From: Betaproteobacteria bacterium
GTDB taxonomy: Bacteria; Pseudomonadota; Gammaproteobacteria; Burkholderiales; WYBJ01
Reading direction: 5' to 3'
Assembly (NCBI GenBank): GCA_009377585.1
Contig: WHTS01000005.1
Coordinates: 48,725-112,724, forward strand
DNA: 64,000 nt
Shown: positions 53,695 through 61,798 of the stretch, piece by piece
Position numbering within the stretch: the first letter of the stretch is position 1
Layout of the letters: each line of letters begins with the position of its first letter
Notes under the pieces: model-generated
What the model saw: the letters and a program-made list of their open reading frames with translations, nothing else
Told to the model about the DNA's origin: nothing
The model's database searches: none
Translations under genes and position numbers: made by a program

Positions 53695-54699
53695 ATGGCC
53701 TGCGCACCTCGCATCGATCGCCGCCTGTCGGTCGCGCCCATGATGGACGTGACCGATCGGCATTGCCGCTTCTTCCTGCGCCAGATCTCGCGTCGCACCC
53801 TGCTTTACACCGAGATGATCACGACCGGCGCGCTCGTCCATGGCGACGTCGACCGGCACCTGCGCATCCATCCCGACGAGCATCCGGTCGCGCTGCAGCT
53901 CGGCGGGTCGGAACCCGAAGCGCTCGCGCATTGCGCACGACTCGCCGAGCGCTACGGCTACGACGAGGTCAATCTCAACATCGGCTGCCCGAGCGAGCGC
54001 GTGCAGCGGGGTGCGTTCGGCGCCTGCCTCATGGCCGAGCCGGAGCTTGTTGCCGACTGCATGCGTGCGATGCGGGAAGCATGCAGTCTCCCTGTTACCG
54101 TCAAGCATCGGATCGGCATCGACCGCATCGAGGATTACGGTTTCATGCACCGATTCGTCGAGACGGTCGCGGCAGCCGGCTGCCCGACTTTCGCCGTGCA
54201 TGCGCGCCATGCCATCCTGAAAGGCCTCACACCGAAGGAGAACCGCGAGATCCCACCGCTTCGCTACGGCGAAGTGCATCGGCTGAAGCAGGACTTTCCC
54301 GACCTGGAGATCGTCATCAACGGTGGTCTTCGCACATGGCCGGAAATCGACGAGCAGCTCGCCACAGTCGATGGGGTCATGATCGGTCGCGCCGCCGACA
54401 ACGATCCATGGCTTCTGGCCGAAGCCGACACCCGCGTCTTCGGCGGGGCCGACCCGCAGCCCACGCGCGCGCAAGTGATCGCCGCGGTCGCGCGCTACGC
54501 CGAAGCCGAAATCGCGCACGGCACGCCGTTGCGGCATATCGTGCGCCACATGTACGGGCTCTATCGCGGCCGCCCGGTGGCGCGGCGCTGGCGGCAGATG
54601 CTTTCGGATACGGCGGGGCTGCAGGCGAACGATCCGCGGCTGCTGTGGCGCGCGCTCGAAGCGATCGAACAGCGCGAGTTCGTCGTTACTGAGGCCTGA
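53695..54699 (+). CDS. dusA: tRNA-dihydrouridine synthase A
   Basis: 334 aa. FMN-dependent TIM barrel: RLSVAPMMDVTDRHCRFFLR, EMITTGALVHGD, ALQLGGSEPEALAHCARL, EVNLNIGCPSERVQRGAFGACLM and the catalytic-cysteine region, then TVKHRIGID, FAVHARHAILKGLTPKEN, VINGGL and MIGRAADNDPWLL. The RIGID and HAR..LKG...K.NR pattern is that of DusA (positions 20/20a). Stand-alone gene. Confidence 0.95.
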   Translation: MACAPRIDRRLSVAPMMDVTDRHCRFFLRQISRRTLLYTEMITTGALVHGDVDRHLRIHPDEHPVALQLGGSEPEALAHCARLAERYGYDEVNLNIGCPSERVQRGAFGACLMAEPELVADCMRAMREACSLPVTVKHRIGIDRIEDYGFMHRFVETVAAAGCPTFAVHARHAILKGLTPKENREIPPLRYGEVHRLKQDFPDLEIVINGGLRTWPEIDEQLATVDGVMIGRAADNDPWLLAEADTRVFGGADPQPTRAQVIAAVARYAEAEIAHGTPLRHIVRHMYGLYRGRPVARRWRQMLSDTAGLQANDPRLLWRALEAIEQREFVVTEA

Positions 54700-54723
54700 A
54701 CGCCGTCCGCGATCGGAAACCAC

Positions 54724-54834
54724 ACCACCCCGCCTCCTTCGCCAGCACCCCTCCTCATGAGAGGAGGGGAAAAATGCAGCTTCCCCTCCTTACCAAGGAG
54801 GGGCGGGACGCGACAACGTCGCGGACGGGGTGGT
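54724..54834. repeat. Compound palindromic repeat downstream of dusA
   Basis: Outer ACCACCCCG (54724-54732) is inverted as CGGGGTGGT (54826-54834); inside are two stable hairpins, CCCCTCCTCATGAGAGGAGGGG and CCCCTCCTTACCAAGGAGGGG-like. The right half matches bases 1-53 of the window. It may also terminate dusA transcripts or the convergent PhzF gene. Confidence 0.7.
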
Positions 54835-54876
54835 CACGAATCGCATCGCCCGGTGCTCGCCTGCACGAACGCACGG

Positions 54877-55728
54877 CTACATCGCAACGACCCCACGTCC
54901 GATCTCGATCACGCGTCCCGAAACGAAAATCCGCTTTTCTTCATCGACCCGCAGTCCGAGCCGGCACGCCCGCCCCAGATGATCGCCCTGCATGACGATC
55001 GCATTGAGCGGTAGTCGCTCTCCCTGGGCGATGAACCAGCCACCCAGGTTGGCGCACGCCGAGCCGGTTCCCGGATCCTCGGTGAGGCCGCCCTGCTTCT
55101 CGAAGAACAATCGCACCCGGATGCGACTCGCATCCTCGCGCGCCCAGACATAGGCGAGCCCGCGCCGCTTGGCTCCGACGCACTCGGCCACGAGACGTTC
55201 GACATTCGGCCGGCAGCGTTGCACCGCGTCGGCAGACGCGAGCGGCACGATCAGCTGCTCCGAGCCCGTGTCGACCCACAACGCCCCGTCGCGCACATCC
55301 GATGGCTCGATGCCCAGAATGCCGGCAACCTGGCTGCGTGACAAACCCGCATCACGCCACGTCGGCTCGTTCGCCTGCAGTGTCCACCGCTCGCCCTGGG
55401 CCTCGACCGGGATGACACCCGCCTGCATCTCGAGCGCGACTCGATCGCCGCAACCCGAGAGGCTGCGCACGACATGCGCACTACCCAGCGTGGGATGACC
55501 CGCGAAGGGCATCTCGAAGCTCGGCGTGAAGATGCGAACGCGCCGGGTCGCTTCCGGGCAGGCCGGCGGCAGCAGAAACGTCGTTTCGGAGAGATTGAAC
55601 TGCAGCGCGAGCGCCTGCATGGTTTCGGTGTCGAGCGCGCTGCCCTCCTCGAACACGCACAGCGGATTGCCGCCGAGCGACGTCTCGGCAAAGACGTTGA
55701 CGATGCGAAATCGCAGCTCATGCGCCAT
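54877..55728 (-). CDS. PhzF-family isomerase
   Basis: 283 aa from ATG 55728 (MAHELRFRIVNVFAETSLGGNPLCVF). The catalytic Glu is in NLSETTFLLPP; further marks are RIFTPSFEMPFAGHPTLGSAHVV and the second-domain GLTEDPGTGSACANLGGWF. Members are isomerases or epimerases on small acids; phenazine synthesis is one role but no phz genes are present, so the substrate is unknown. The frame open to 55797 would overlap the divergent hydrolase start. Confidence 0.88.
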   Translation of the reverse strand: MAHELRFRIVNVFAETSLGGNPLCVFEEGSALDTETMQALALQFNLSETTFLLPPACPEATRRVRIFTPSFEMPFAGHPTLGSAHVVRSLSGCGDRVALEMQAGVIPVEAQGERWTLQANEPTWRDAGLSRSQVAGILGIEPSDVRDGALWVDTGSEQLIVPLASADAVQRCRPNVERLVAECVGAKRRGLAYVWAREDASRIRVRLFFEKQGGLTEDPGTGSACANLGGWFIAQGERLPLNAIVMQGDHLGRACRLGLRVDEEKRIFVSGRVIEIGRGVVAM

Positions 55729-55795
55729 GACTGCTCCCTGCGAAACAGGCCGCGTCCATTGTAGTATGAGGCTCTTCGTACCGGAGAGAGCCCTC

Positions 55796-56611
55796 ATGCC
55801 CAGCGCCCGACTTTTGCCCGATCTGGAAATGCACTACCGGGTCGACGACTTCACCCATCCCTGGACCACGCCCGAGACGATCCTGCTGCTGCATGGCAAT
55901 GCGGAGAGCGGAGCGGCCTGGTATCGTTGGGTGCCGGTGCTCGGGCGGCGCTTTCGCGTCGTGCGGCCCGACATGCGCGGCTTCGGTCAATCGACGCCCA
56001 TGCCGCGCGATTTTCCGTGGTCGCTCGATACGATCATCGACGACTATTGCCGCCTGCTCGATTCGATCGCGATCGAGCGCGTGCACCTCGTGGGCGCCAA
56101 GATCGCGGGCGTGATCAGCCGCGCGTTTGCCGCACGCCGGCCGCATCGGATCACAACGCTCACGGTGGTCGGCTCGCCGCCGCCGCTGCGCAAGGGCGCC
56201 GACAAGATCCCGGAGCTCACGCGCGAATTCGAAACGCTGGGCATCGAGCATTGGGCCCGGCGCAACATGGCGGGCCGCCTGGGCGACGAGTTTCCGCCGC
56301 AGGGAATCGACTGGTGGACGCGCTTCATGGGTCGCACCGCACTTTCCACCGAGATCGGCTTCAACGCCGCGATCAATTATTCGGACATCCGCGCGGACAT
56401 TCCGAAGATCCGTTGTCCCACGCTCGTCATCACCACCGAAGGCAGCGGGCTCGCCTCGGTGGAGGAGACGCGTGCCTGGCAGGCGCAGATCGCCGATTCG
56501 CGTCTGCTGGTTCTTCCGGGCAACTCGTACCACGTCGCCGCGAGCCATCCGGAGCGCTGCGCCCAGGCCACGCTCGACTTCATCGACGAGGTGGCGGCGC
56601 GCGGACGCTGA
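55796..56611 (+). CDS. Alpha/beta-hydrolase-fold protein without a Ser nucleophile
   Basis: 271 aa from ATG 55796, preceded by GGAGAGAG. The fold markers are ILLLHGNAESGAAWYRW (oxyanion-hole side), RVVRPDMRGFGQS, and VLPGNSYHVAASHPE carrying the histidine. At the nucleophile elbow, the GxSxG position, it reads VGAKIAG (residues 99-105), so Lys102 replaces Ser/Cys. A decarboxylase, non-enzymatic role or altered chemistry is possible; a conventional esterase or lipase is not. Confidence 0.8.
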   Translation: MPSARLLPDLEMHYRVDDFTHPWTTPETILLLHGNAESGAAWYRWVPVLGRRFRVVRPDMRGFGQSTPMPRDFPWSLDTIIDDYCRLLDSIAIERVHLVGAKIAGVISRAFAARRPHRITTLTVVGSPPPLRKGADKIPELTREFETLGIEHWARRNMAGRLGDEFPPQGIDWWTRFMGRTALSTEIGFNAAINYSDIRADIPKIRCPTLVITTEGSGLASVEETRAWQAQIADSRLLVLPGNSYHVAASHPERCAQATLDFIDEVAARGR

Positions 56612-56649
56612 GCACACTGCTCCGCGATATCCGAGGTCCCTTTCGAAAT

Positions 56650-56684
56650 CCCTATGGGGTCCGATATCCCCATAGGGTCTTGTT
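56650..56684 (+). terminator. Intrinsic terminator after the alpha/beta-hydrolase gene
   Basis: CCCTATGGGG and CCCCATAGGG form a 10-bp perfect stem with an 8-nt loop, followed by TCTTGTTATT. 38 bp after the stop at 56611. Confidence 0.5.
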
Positions 56685-56704
56685 ATTCACTTTCGCGACG
56701 CAAG

Positions 56705-56721
56705 AAGCAAGACCTGACCCC
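56705..56721. repeat. Single AAGCAAGACCTGACCCC repeat copy
   Basis: The 17-bp string is also the core of both arms of the inverted repeat at 57431-57507. A solitary copy just before the ABM-domain gene stop. Confidence 0.6.
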
Positions 56722-56734
56722 GGGCCACTACGGC

Positions 56735-57064
56735 TCACCGTTCGCGCGCGTCGCATGCGGCATCGTCAGTGCATCCTGCAACGAGACGGTAGTGCGAGAC
56801 CACTGGAAACGGATCGTAGAAGTGGTGCAGCAGACGCTTCCACTCGGCGTATTCGGGCGAGCGGCGAAAGCCGACTTCGTGTGCCTCGAACGTCTCCCAG
56901 CGCACGAGGAGCACGTATTCGTTCAGGCGCTCGAAGCAGCGCTGCAGCTCGTGCGACAGGTATCCTGGCATGGAGGCGATGATCGCCTGTGCCTTGCGAA
57001 ACGACGTCTCGAATTCCGCTTCCGTGCCGGCTCGAACGCTCAACGGCGCCACTTCGAGGATCAT
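56735..57064 (-). CDS. Antibiotic biosynthesis monooxygenase (ABM)-domain protein
   Basis: 109 aa dimeric ferredoxin-like fold: MILEVAPLSVRAGTEAEFETSF, QAIIASMPGYLSHELQRC, YVLLVRWETFEAHEVGFRRS and EYAEWKRLLHHFYDPFPVVSHY. The pattern is that of ABM/NIPSNAP-like small proteins that may act as heme-degrading or quinone-oxidising enzymes, or as stress proteins. Its start overlaps the upstream gene stop by 4 bp. Confidence 0.85.
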   Translation of the reverse strand: MILEVAPLSVRAGTEAEFETSFRKAQAIIASMPGYLSHELQRCFERLNEYVLLVRWETFEAHEVGFRRSPEYAEWKRLLHHFYDPFPVVSHYRLVAGCTDDAACDARER

Positions 57065-57399
57065 GTTGTTCTCCTGCTATCGGCCAGGAAAGCTACCAAC
57101 TCACGTGTCCGTGGTGAAAACTTCGCAAGCACATCGTCCTCGATCAAATGAAGTACCCGCATCTGAACAAGTTGTTCCACCATCCTGGAGCGTCGCGCGT
57201 CGTTGAACGCCCGAGCGAGCTCTTCGTCTCGATCCTCGATTCGACGATAGAGGTTGAGGTACCGCTCATGAAAGGACCCGTCTGATGTGGACGCAAGCAC
57301 TTTCACCTCATTCAGGACTCGCTCGCAGAAGCGTTCAAGCGCGACTTCGCGAAGCGCACGAAAAAGCTTCCAATCGGTTTCCGGTATATCGTGGAGCAT
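57061..57399 (-). CDS. Uncharacterised helical protein
   Basis: 112 aa from ATG 57399 (MLHDIPETDWKLFRALREVALERF), all-helical with charge periodicity: RYLNLYRRIEDRDEELARAFNDARRS, then MVEQLVQMRVLHLIEDDVLAKFSPRTRELV. Resembles a family of short proteobacterial proteins known only as hypothetical. No catalytic motif. Coupled to the ABM gene (ATGA overlap), so the two likely act together. Confidence 0.7.
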   Translation of the reverse strand: MLHDIPETDWKLFRALREVALERFCERVLNEVKVLASTSDGSFHERYLNLYRRIEDRDEELARAFNDARRSRMVEQLVQMRVLHLIEDDVLAKFSPRTRELVAFLADSRRTT

Positions 57400-57430
57400 T
57401 GGGGGCAGTCCGGCAGCTGGGGTCTCCAAA

Positions 57431-57507
57431 GGGGTCAGGTCTTGCTTGTTGCAGTGTCAGTCAGTCGACGACAACTGGCAGAGCTGCAACAAGCAAGACC
57501 TGACCCC
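57431..57507. repeat. 24-bp perfect inverted repeat (REP-like)
   Basis: Left arm 57431-57454 (GGGGTCAGGTCTTGC then TTGTTGCAG) is the exact complement of the right arm 57484-57507, with a 29-nt spacer. The core GCAAGACCTGACCCC also occurs alone at 56705. It looks like a REP/BIME-type repeat of the type linked with RAYT transposases, though none is in the window. Confidence 0.75.
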
Positions 57508-57513
57508 ACCCGA

Positions 57514-57936
57514 TCATTTCGACTGGAACTGAGCGAACACCTCCGCCCCGGTCAGGTTCGTCGTCGGATTGGCGAACGCATAGAATTCGGGCTTCTCGTC
57601 GATGAAGATCTGATGCGTGAGCGCCCACGGCTCGCCATCGCCAAACACGCCCGCCGGCACGAAGTAGCGTGGACCCTGCTTGAGCCGATAGAAAAGATGC
57701 GTCCCGCATTGGCGGCAGAAGCCGCGCTCGGCCCACGCCGAAGACGCGTAGACCGAGACGTTGTCCTCGTTCTCGATGCGGAAGTCGGCTCCGCAGTCGA
57801 CCGCGAGCAGCGGACCGCCGCCCCACTTGCGGCAGATCGTGCAATGACATGCGGCCACGCTGTCGTCCTGGATCGTGGCCGACACACACACCGCGCCGCA
57901 CAGACAGCTTCCCTTGCGTTCCTTCGCACTCGTCAT
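57514..57936 (-). CDS. GFA-domain (Mss4-like) zinc protein
   Basis: 140 aa. Glutathione-dependent formaldehyde-activating-type fold: GSCLCGAV, ACHCTICRKWGGGP, GFCRQCGTHLFYRL provide the paired cysteines for zinc, and the interior AERGF and GPRYFVPAGVF close the barrel. Members bind zinc and sometimes glutathione; catalytic formaldehyde activation is doubtful in most. Single gene after the REP-like repeat. Confidence 0.9.
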   Translation of the reverse strand: MTSAKERKGSCLCGAVCVSATIQDDSVAACHCTICRKWGGGPLLAVDCGADFRIENEDNVSVYASSAWAERGFCRQCGTHLFYRLKQGPRYFVPAGVFGDGEPWALTHQIFIDEKPEFYAFANPTTNLTGAEVFAQFQSK

Positions 57937-57984
57937 GGCGTTCTCCTTTCAACCGACTCACGCGCACCAGCGTCGAGAAACACC

Positions 57985-58584
57985 TCACACGCTATGGCGC
58001 ACGCGCGCATACAGCACCGCATCGATCACCTGGCCATCCTTGAAGACGCTGCGCCGAAGCAGGCCTTCGCGCTCGAAGCCGCATTTCTCCAGCACGCGCA
58101 TCGAGGCCGGATTCCACGCGAACACGCGTGCTTCCAGGCGCTCGATATCGAAGTCTCCGAGCACGAAATCCGACGCCGCCCGACAGGCAGCGCTCATGAT
58201 GCCGCGGCGCCAATAAGGCTCGCCCAGCCAATAGCCGAAGTGGGCCGATCGCGCGTCCACCCTTGCAGGGCGCGCATCGGCATGCAGGCCGATGCCGCTC
58301 GGCCGGCGCGAACCATGGTTCGCCAAACCCCGGCCTCGCCCTTCGCCCGGCTCCGCGCCGATGCCGCCCACCGTTTGCCCCTCGACTTCGATCGCCCAGT
58401 GCATTCGTACGGGCATGCGCTCCAGAATCTCAAACCAGCGATCGGCGTCGGCCTCGGTGTACGGATGCGGAAACTTGTGGGTGAGGTTACGCCAGATATT
58501 GCGATTGTTCGCCACGCGCAGCAGCGCCGGCTTGTCGGACCGGTCCCAGTCGCGCACCACGCAAAGCCCGCAATCGAGTCGCAT
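57985..58584 (-). CDS. RimJ/RimL-type GNAT acetyltransferase
   Basis: 199 aa. Acceptor and CoA-binding strands: LTHKFPHPYTEADADRWFE, WAIEVEGQTVGGIGAE, FGYWLGEPYWRRGIMSAACRA (Q/RxxGxG/A-like pyrophosphate loop), VFAWNPASMRVLEKCGFEREG. An internal Gly/Arg-rich insertion (GRGRGLANHGSRRPSG) is unusual. Substrate (protein N-terminus, small amine or antibiotic) unknown. Confidence 0.88.
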   Translation of the reverse strand: MRLDCGLCVVRDWDRSDKPALLRVANNRNIWRNLTHKFPHPYTEADADRWFEILERMPVRMHWAIEVEGQTVGGIGAEPGEGRGRGLANHGSRRPSGIGLHADARPARVDARSAHFGYWLGEPYWRRGIMSAACRAASDFVLGDFDIERLEARVFAWNPASMRVLEKCGFEREGLLRRSVFKDGQVIDAVLYARVRHSV

Positions 58585-58626
58585 CGGTTCAGACTCGGTT
58601 CGCCACGATCATCGTTCGTACGACGA

Positions 58627-59055
58627 TCAATCGCCGGCTCGACCGGGCGGATTCGCTTCGAACCAGCTCGCGATGGCGGGCATGTCGCGTTCGAATCCGC
58701 CGGGTACCGAAAAGTTGAGCACGCCCGCGCGCGCGCCGCCACGATTCTCGAAGTCGTGCGTGACCCCACCGGGCACCAATACGAAGCTGCCCTTGGGCGC
58801 GTCACTCCATTCGCCGTCGACGGACACGCTCATCGTACCTTCGATCACGTAGAAGACGTCATCCTCGGCATGCGAATGCGGGCCCGGCCCCTTCGTGTGC
58901 GGCTCGAGCCACCACTCCGAGATCGAGTAGCGCGATGCCGTCTCCTCGCCATCAGCCTTGAAGACCGCAGCGATACGACCCATGGCGTAGGCACGCCCTG
59001 CACCCGGGGCAAGGACGACGGCTTTGCTCGACGCGGGTTTCCGGGAATGTTGCAT
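58627..59055 (-). CDS. Cupin-fold protein
   Basis: 142 aa. Conserved cupin blocks GPGPHSHAEDDVFYVIEGT (metal ligands H, H, E) and GGVTHDFENRGGARAGVLNFS (third His). N-terminal SKAVVLAPGAGRAYAMGR is a typical lead-in. Small-molecule dioxygenase or sugar isomerase roles are possible; the class is too broad to choose. Single gene. Confidence 0.88.
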   Translation of the reverse strand: MQHSRKPASSKAVVLAPGAGRAYAMGRIAAVFKADGEETASRYSISEWWLEPHTKGPGPHSHAEDDVFYVIEGTMSVSVDGEWSDAPKGSFVLVPGGVTHDFENRGGARAGVLNFSVPGGFERDMPAIASWFEANPPGRAGD

Positions 59056-59316
59056 GAGACGCTCCTTGCTGCAATCGAATCCGACGCGGATACGTTAACC
59101 GGCAGGTCCTAAATCTACGCTGTAGGCCTGCTCCACCACATTACGCCCGATAGAACCAATCGGCCACTTCGTGCCGATTCCACACCCCGCCGACGCCCGC
59201 ACCGATGAACATCAGGTCACGCTCCCTCGGCGAGCAATGAGCGCAACCCAGTCGATACGTAGAGCCGCCCGAGCCCGTCGATCAGGACGTTGCTCGATCT
59301 CCCCTCGAGCCACGGG

Positions 59317-59709
59317 TCAGGGCTCCGGGTCAACGGATAGGCTTTTGAAGTTGGTTTCGCTTTCAAGGAAACTCTGGAAGAACGCAGCACATTCATCGCC
59401 TTCGGTGAGTTTTTCGCGACCCAACAGCTTCTCGACAAACGAGCGATGCTTAACGATCTGCAACACCCACTCGCGCTCTCCATTCTCTTCGTCCGATGCA
59501 CTGGCACCGAGCGTATAGGGACGACCATCGAAGACTACCGATGAGTACCACCCCCAGTCCTCGGCATCCGGTTCGGAAACCTGGACACGTGGAAGCGCCC
59601 TTTTCCGCAGCCACAGCAATAGGGATTCACCTGGTATCGGATTGATCGGATTCGGACGCTCTTTTGCAACGTCGAACAATGACGTGGTGAATCGTATGAC
59701 GCGCGCCAT
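59317..59709 (-). CDS. Cassette-like hypothetical protein
   Basis: 130 aa from ATG 59709 (MARVIRFTTSLFDVAKE); ATGs at 59715 and 59727 overlap the attC-like site. Contains NPIPGESLLLWLRKRALPRV, EDWGWYSSVVFDGRPYTLGASAS and a polar C-terminus (CAAFFQSFLESETNFKSL). Family not recognised by me; pattern of small soluble protein, seen in integron gene pools of unknown function. Lies directly after an attC-like palindrome and probably represents one cassette, but I find no clear attC at its own 3' side. Confidence 0.65.
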   Translation of the reverse strand: MARVIRFTTSLFDVAKERPNPINPIPGESLLLWLRKRALPRVQVSEPDAEDWGWYSSVVFDGRPYTLGASASDEENGEREWVLQIVKHRSFVEKLLGREKLTEGDECAAFFQSFLESETNFKSLSVDPEP

Positions 59710-59721
59710 CGACATTGCGAT

Positions 59722-59802
59722 CCTCAACGTCCCGCTTCATCAGCGCTCAACCGGCAAGCGAAGCACCGCCGGTTGAGCGCCCGGCAAGAACGACGGTTGG
59801 GC
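59722..59802 (-). other. attC-like recombination site, 3' of the LprI-family gene
   Basis: An 81 bp imperfect palindrome: outer CCTCAAC (59722-59728) and GTTGGGC (59796-59802, perfect GTTRRRY). Inner arms GCGCTCAACCGGC/GCCGGTTGAGCGC pair exactly for 13 bp around AAGCGAAGCACC. Ends one base before the stop codon of the neighbouring gene, as in cassettes. Confidence 0.7.
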
Positions 59803-59803
59803 A

Positions 59804-60199
59804 TCACTCCCATACAGTGCAACTGAGGTCACCCTCTTTACAATTAGCCAACACGGTAAGCTGTTGGAGGCGGGCACGAGTCATAGTGGCAAGGCAAGTG
59901 TTCAACATCAAAGGATAGACACTGCCGCCCCTTACGCCAGAACTCTCGAAACTACAGGACAAATCGCGAAATTTAAGCCAGGCAAGCTGAGCATCTCGAA
60001 GCTGGCGCTTCCGGTCTTCGCTCAATCGTGCCCAGTACTCGTTGTAAAGCATGGTCAACTCACGGTCGGCCTTGGCATAGTCGTGCGAAGCACACTGATT
60101 CATTTCTACCTGGGTTTGCAGTTCGCCGCAGTTCGCAGAAGCAGCCGTGTCCGTTACTTCGAGCATCAGCACGATAGCGATTATCGTCGATGGACGCAT
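59804..60199 (-). CDS. LprI/DUF1311-family secreted protein
   Basis: 131 aa with a signal peptide (about residues 1-22, cleavage after TAASA). The C-terminal domain reads NCGELQTQVEMNQCASHDYAKADRELTMLYNEYW, LRDAQLAWLKFRDLSCSFES, MLNTCLATMTRARLQQL, the Cys-paired LprI pattern; LprI acts as a lysozyme inhibitor in mycobacteria, and the family is often periplasmic with unclear role elsewhere. Stop lies directly beside the attC-like site, so it is a cassette in the second array. Confidence 0.85.
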   Translation of the reverse strand: MRPSTIIAIVLMLEVTDTAASANCGELQTQVEMNQCASHDYAKADRELTMLYNEYWARLSEDRKRQLRDAQLAWLKFRDLSCSFESSGVRGGSVYPLMLNTCLATMTRARLQQLTVLANCKEGDLSCTVWE

Positions 60200-60224
60200 G
60201 AACTACCTCGCCCCTTCGCGTGAC

Positions 60225-60306
60225 GCCCAACGATCGGGCATAACCTGCCGGACAACAGCAAGCGAAGCGCCGCTGTTGGACGGTCAGGTTCATGCGCTTG
60301 TTGCCT
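60225..60306 (-). other. attC-like recombination site, second array
   Basis: An 82 bp imperfect palindrome: GCCCAAC (60225-60231) to GTTGCCT (60300-60306). The inner arms AACCTGCCGGACAACAGC and GCTGTTGGACGGTCAGGTT pair well around AAGCGAAGCGCC, nearly identical to the site at 4028, 56 kb away. It marks the upstream edge of the second cassette pair; its own gene has been lost, the next gene being aspartase on the same strand. Confidence 0.7.
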
Positions 60307-60363
60307 AAAATCGCTCTCGTGCACTTTGACCATCGCGCGGAATGACTGATTATGCGATATCGC

Positions 60364-61764
60364 TCAAACGGTGAATTCCGGCCGAATCAGATTCTCGAAC
60401 GAGAAGATCTCGTCCCACCGCTCCGGAGTGAGCAGCCTCCGCTCCTCCACCACGATTTGCTGCAGCGACTTGTTGTCGCGATAGCCCTCGCGCGCGATCT
60501 CGGCGCACAGCTTGTAGCCGAGAATGGGCTTCAACAGCGTAACGATGCCGAGCGAGTTGAGCACCATGTCGCGCGTGCGCTCGGCGTTCGCGGTGATGCC
60601 TTCGATGCAGTTCGCGCGCAGGTTGTTGACGGCGTTCTCCATCGCATTGATCGACAGGAACAGCGAAAAGGCAATCACCGGCTCCATGACGTTGAGCTGC
60701 AGCTGTCCCGCCGAGGCGGCAAGCGTCACGGTGGTATCCAGGCCGATGACGAGGAAGCCCGCCTGATTGACCACTTCCGGAATCACCGGATTCACCTTCC
60801 CCGGCATGATGGATGACCCAGGCTGCATCGGCGGCAGGTTGATCTCGTTCAACCCGCAGCGCGGGCCCGAAGCGAGCAGGCGCAGGTCGTTGCAGATCTT
60901 GGTGAGCTTGACCGCGGTGCGTTTGAGCACGCCCGAGAGCTGCACGAATACGCCGGTATCGGAGGTGGCTTCCACCAGATCTTGCGCGAGTATGAAATCC
61001 AGCCCCGTGAGCTGCGACAGGTGCTTGGTCGCGAGTTGCGGATAGCCGGGCGGCGCGGTGACCGAGGTGCCGATCGCGGTCGCGCCCAGGTTGATCTCGT
61101 GCAACAGCAGGCGCGACTCGGCGATGCGGCTCACTTCCTCGCCGAGGGTCGTGCCCCAGCCGTGGAATTCGTCGCCCATCGACATCGGCACGGCGTCCTG
61201 CAGATGGGTGCGTCCCATCTTGAGCACGCCAGAGAGCGCCTTTCCCTTGCCCACGAACGCTTCCTGCAGCAGCTTGAGCGCATTCGAATAGCTCGAAAGG
61301 CGCAGGATCAGCGCGAGCCGCAGCGCGGTTGGATAGACGTCGTTGGTCGACTGGCCGAAATTGACGTGATCGTTCGGGTTGACGTACTGGTACTCGCCTC
61401 TGGCATGGCCGAGATACTCCAGTGCCACGTTGGCGATAACCTCGTTGGCGTTCATGTTGGTCGAGGTGCCGGCGCCGCCCTGGATGAAGTCGGTGATGAA
61501 CTCGTTGCGCAGCTCGCCGGCAATCAGCCGGTCGCAGGCGTGGATGATCGCCTCCGCGATCCGGGCGTCGAGCACGCCGAGGTCGCGGTTCGCCATCGCG
61601 GCCGCCTTCTTCACGTAGCCGAACGCCATCACGAAGTAGGGCTCCACCGAGGTGCGGATGCCGGTGATGCGAAAGTTCTCGCGCCCGCGCAGCGCCTGCA
61701 CGCCGTAGTAGGCGTTGTCCGGGATCTCGCGGCTGCCCAGGAAATCGTGCTCGATGCGTGGCAT
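60364..61764 (-). CDS. aspA: Aspartate ammonia-lyase
   Basis: 466 aa. Fumarase/aspartase superfamily signature GSSIMPGKVNPV, plus NPNDHVNFGQSTNDVYPTA, GRTHLQDAVP and TSDTGVFVQLSG. The MPRIEHDFLGSREIPDNAYYGVQALRG start and length fit AspA rather than FumC. Reversible aspartate to fumarate plus ammonia; would feed the TCA cycle. Single gene, with the attC-like site 58 bp beyond its stop. Confidence 0.93.
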   Translation of the reverse strand: MPRIEHDFLGSREIPDNAYYGVQALRGRENFRITGIRTSVEPYFVMAFGYVKKAAAMANRDLGVLDARIAEAIIHACDRLIAGELRNEFITDFIQGGAGTSTNMNANEVIANVALEYLGHARGEYQYVNPNDHVNFGQSTNDVYPTALRLALILRLSSYSNALKLLQEAFVGKGKALSGVLKMGRTHLQDAVPMSMGDEFHGWGTTLGEEVSRIAESRLLLHEINLGATAIGTSVTAPPGYPQLATKHLSQLTGLDFILAQDLVEATSDTGVFVQLSGVLKRTAVKLTKICNDLRLLASGPRCGLNEINLPPMQPGSSIMPGKVNPVIPEVVNQAGFLVIGLDTTVTLAASAGQLQLNVMEPVIAFSLFLSINAMENAVNNLRANCIEGITANAERTRDMVLNSLGIVTLLKPILGYKLCAEIAREGYRDNKSLQQIVVEERRLLTPERWDEIFSFENLIRPEFTV

Positions 61765-61798
61765 TTTTTTCGCTCCTCGAGGATCGCATTGCCCGGCG

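Noticed and set aside
58674..58710. tRNA-like TTCGAATCC string
   Set aside because: It lies inside the cupin gene and no cloverleaf or acceptor stem can be drawn around it.
59141..59251. Minus-strand frame ERDLMFIGAGVGGVWN to a TAA at 59141
   Set aside because: It reads like protein but has no start, is only about 37 codons and matches no family that I know. May be a remnant; not supported enough to list as a gene.
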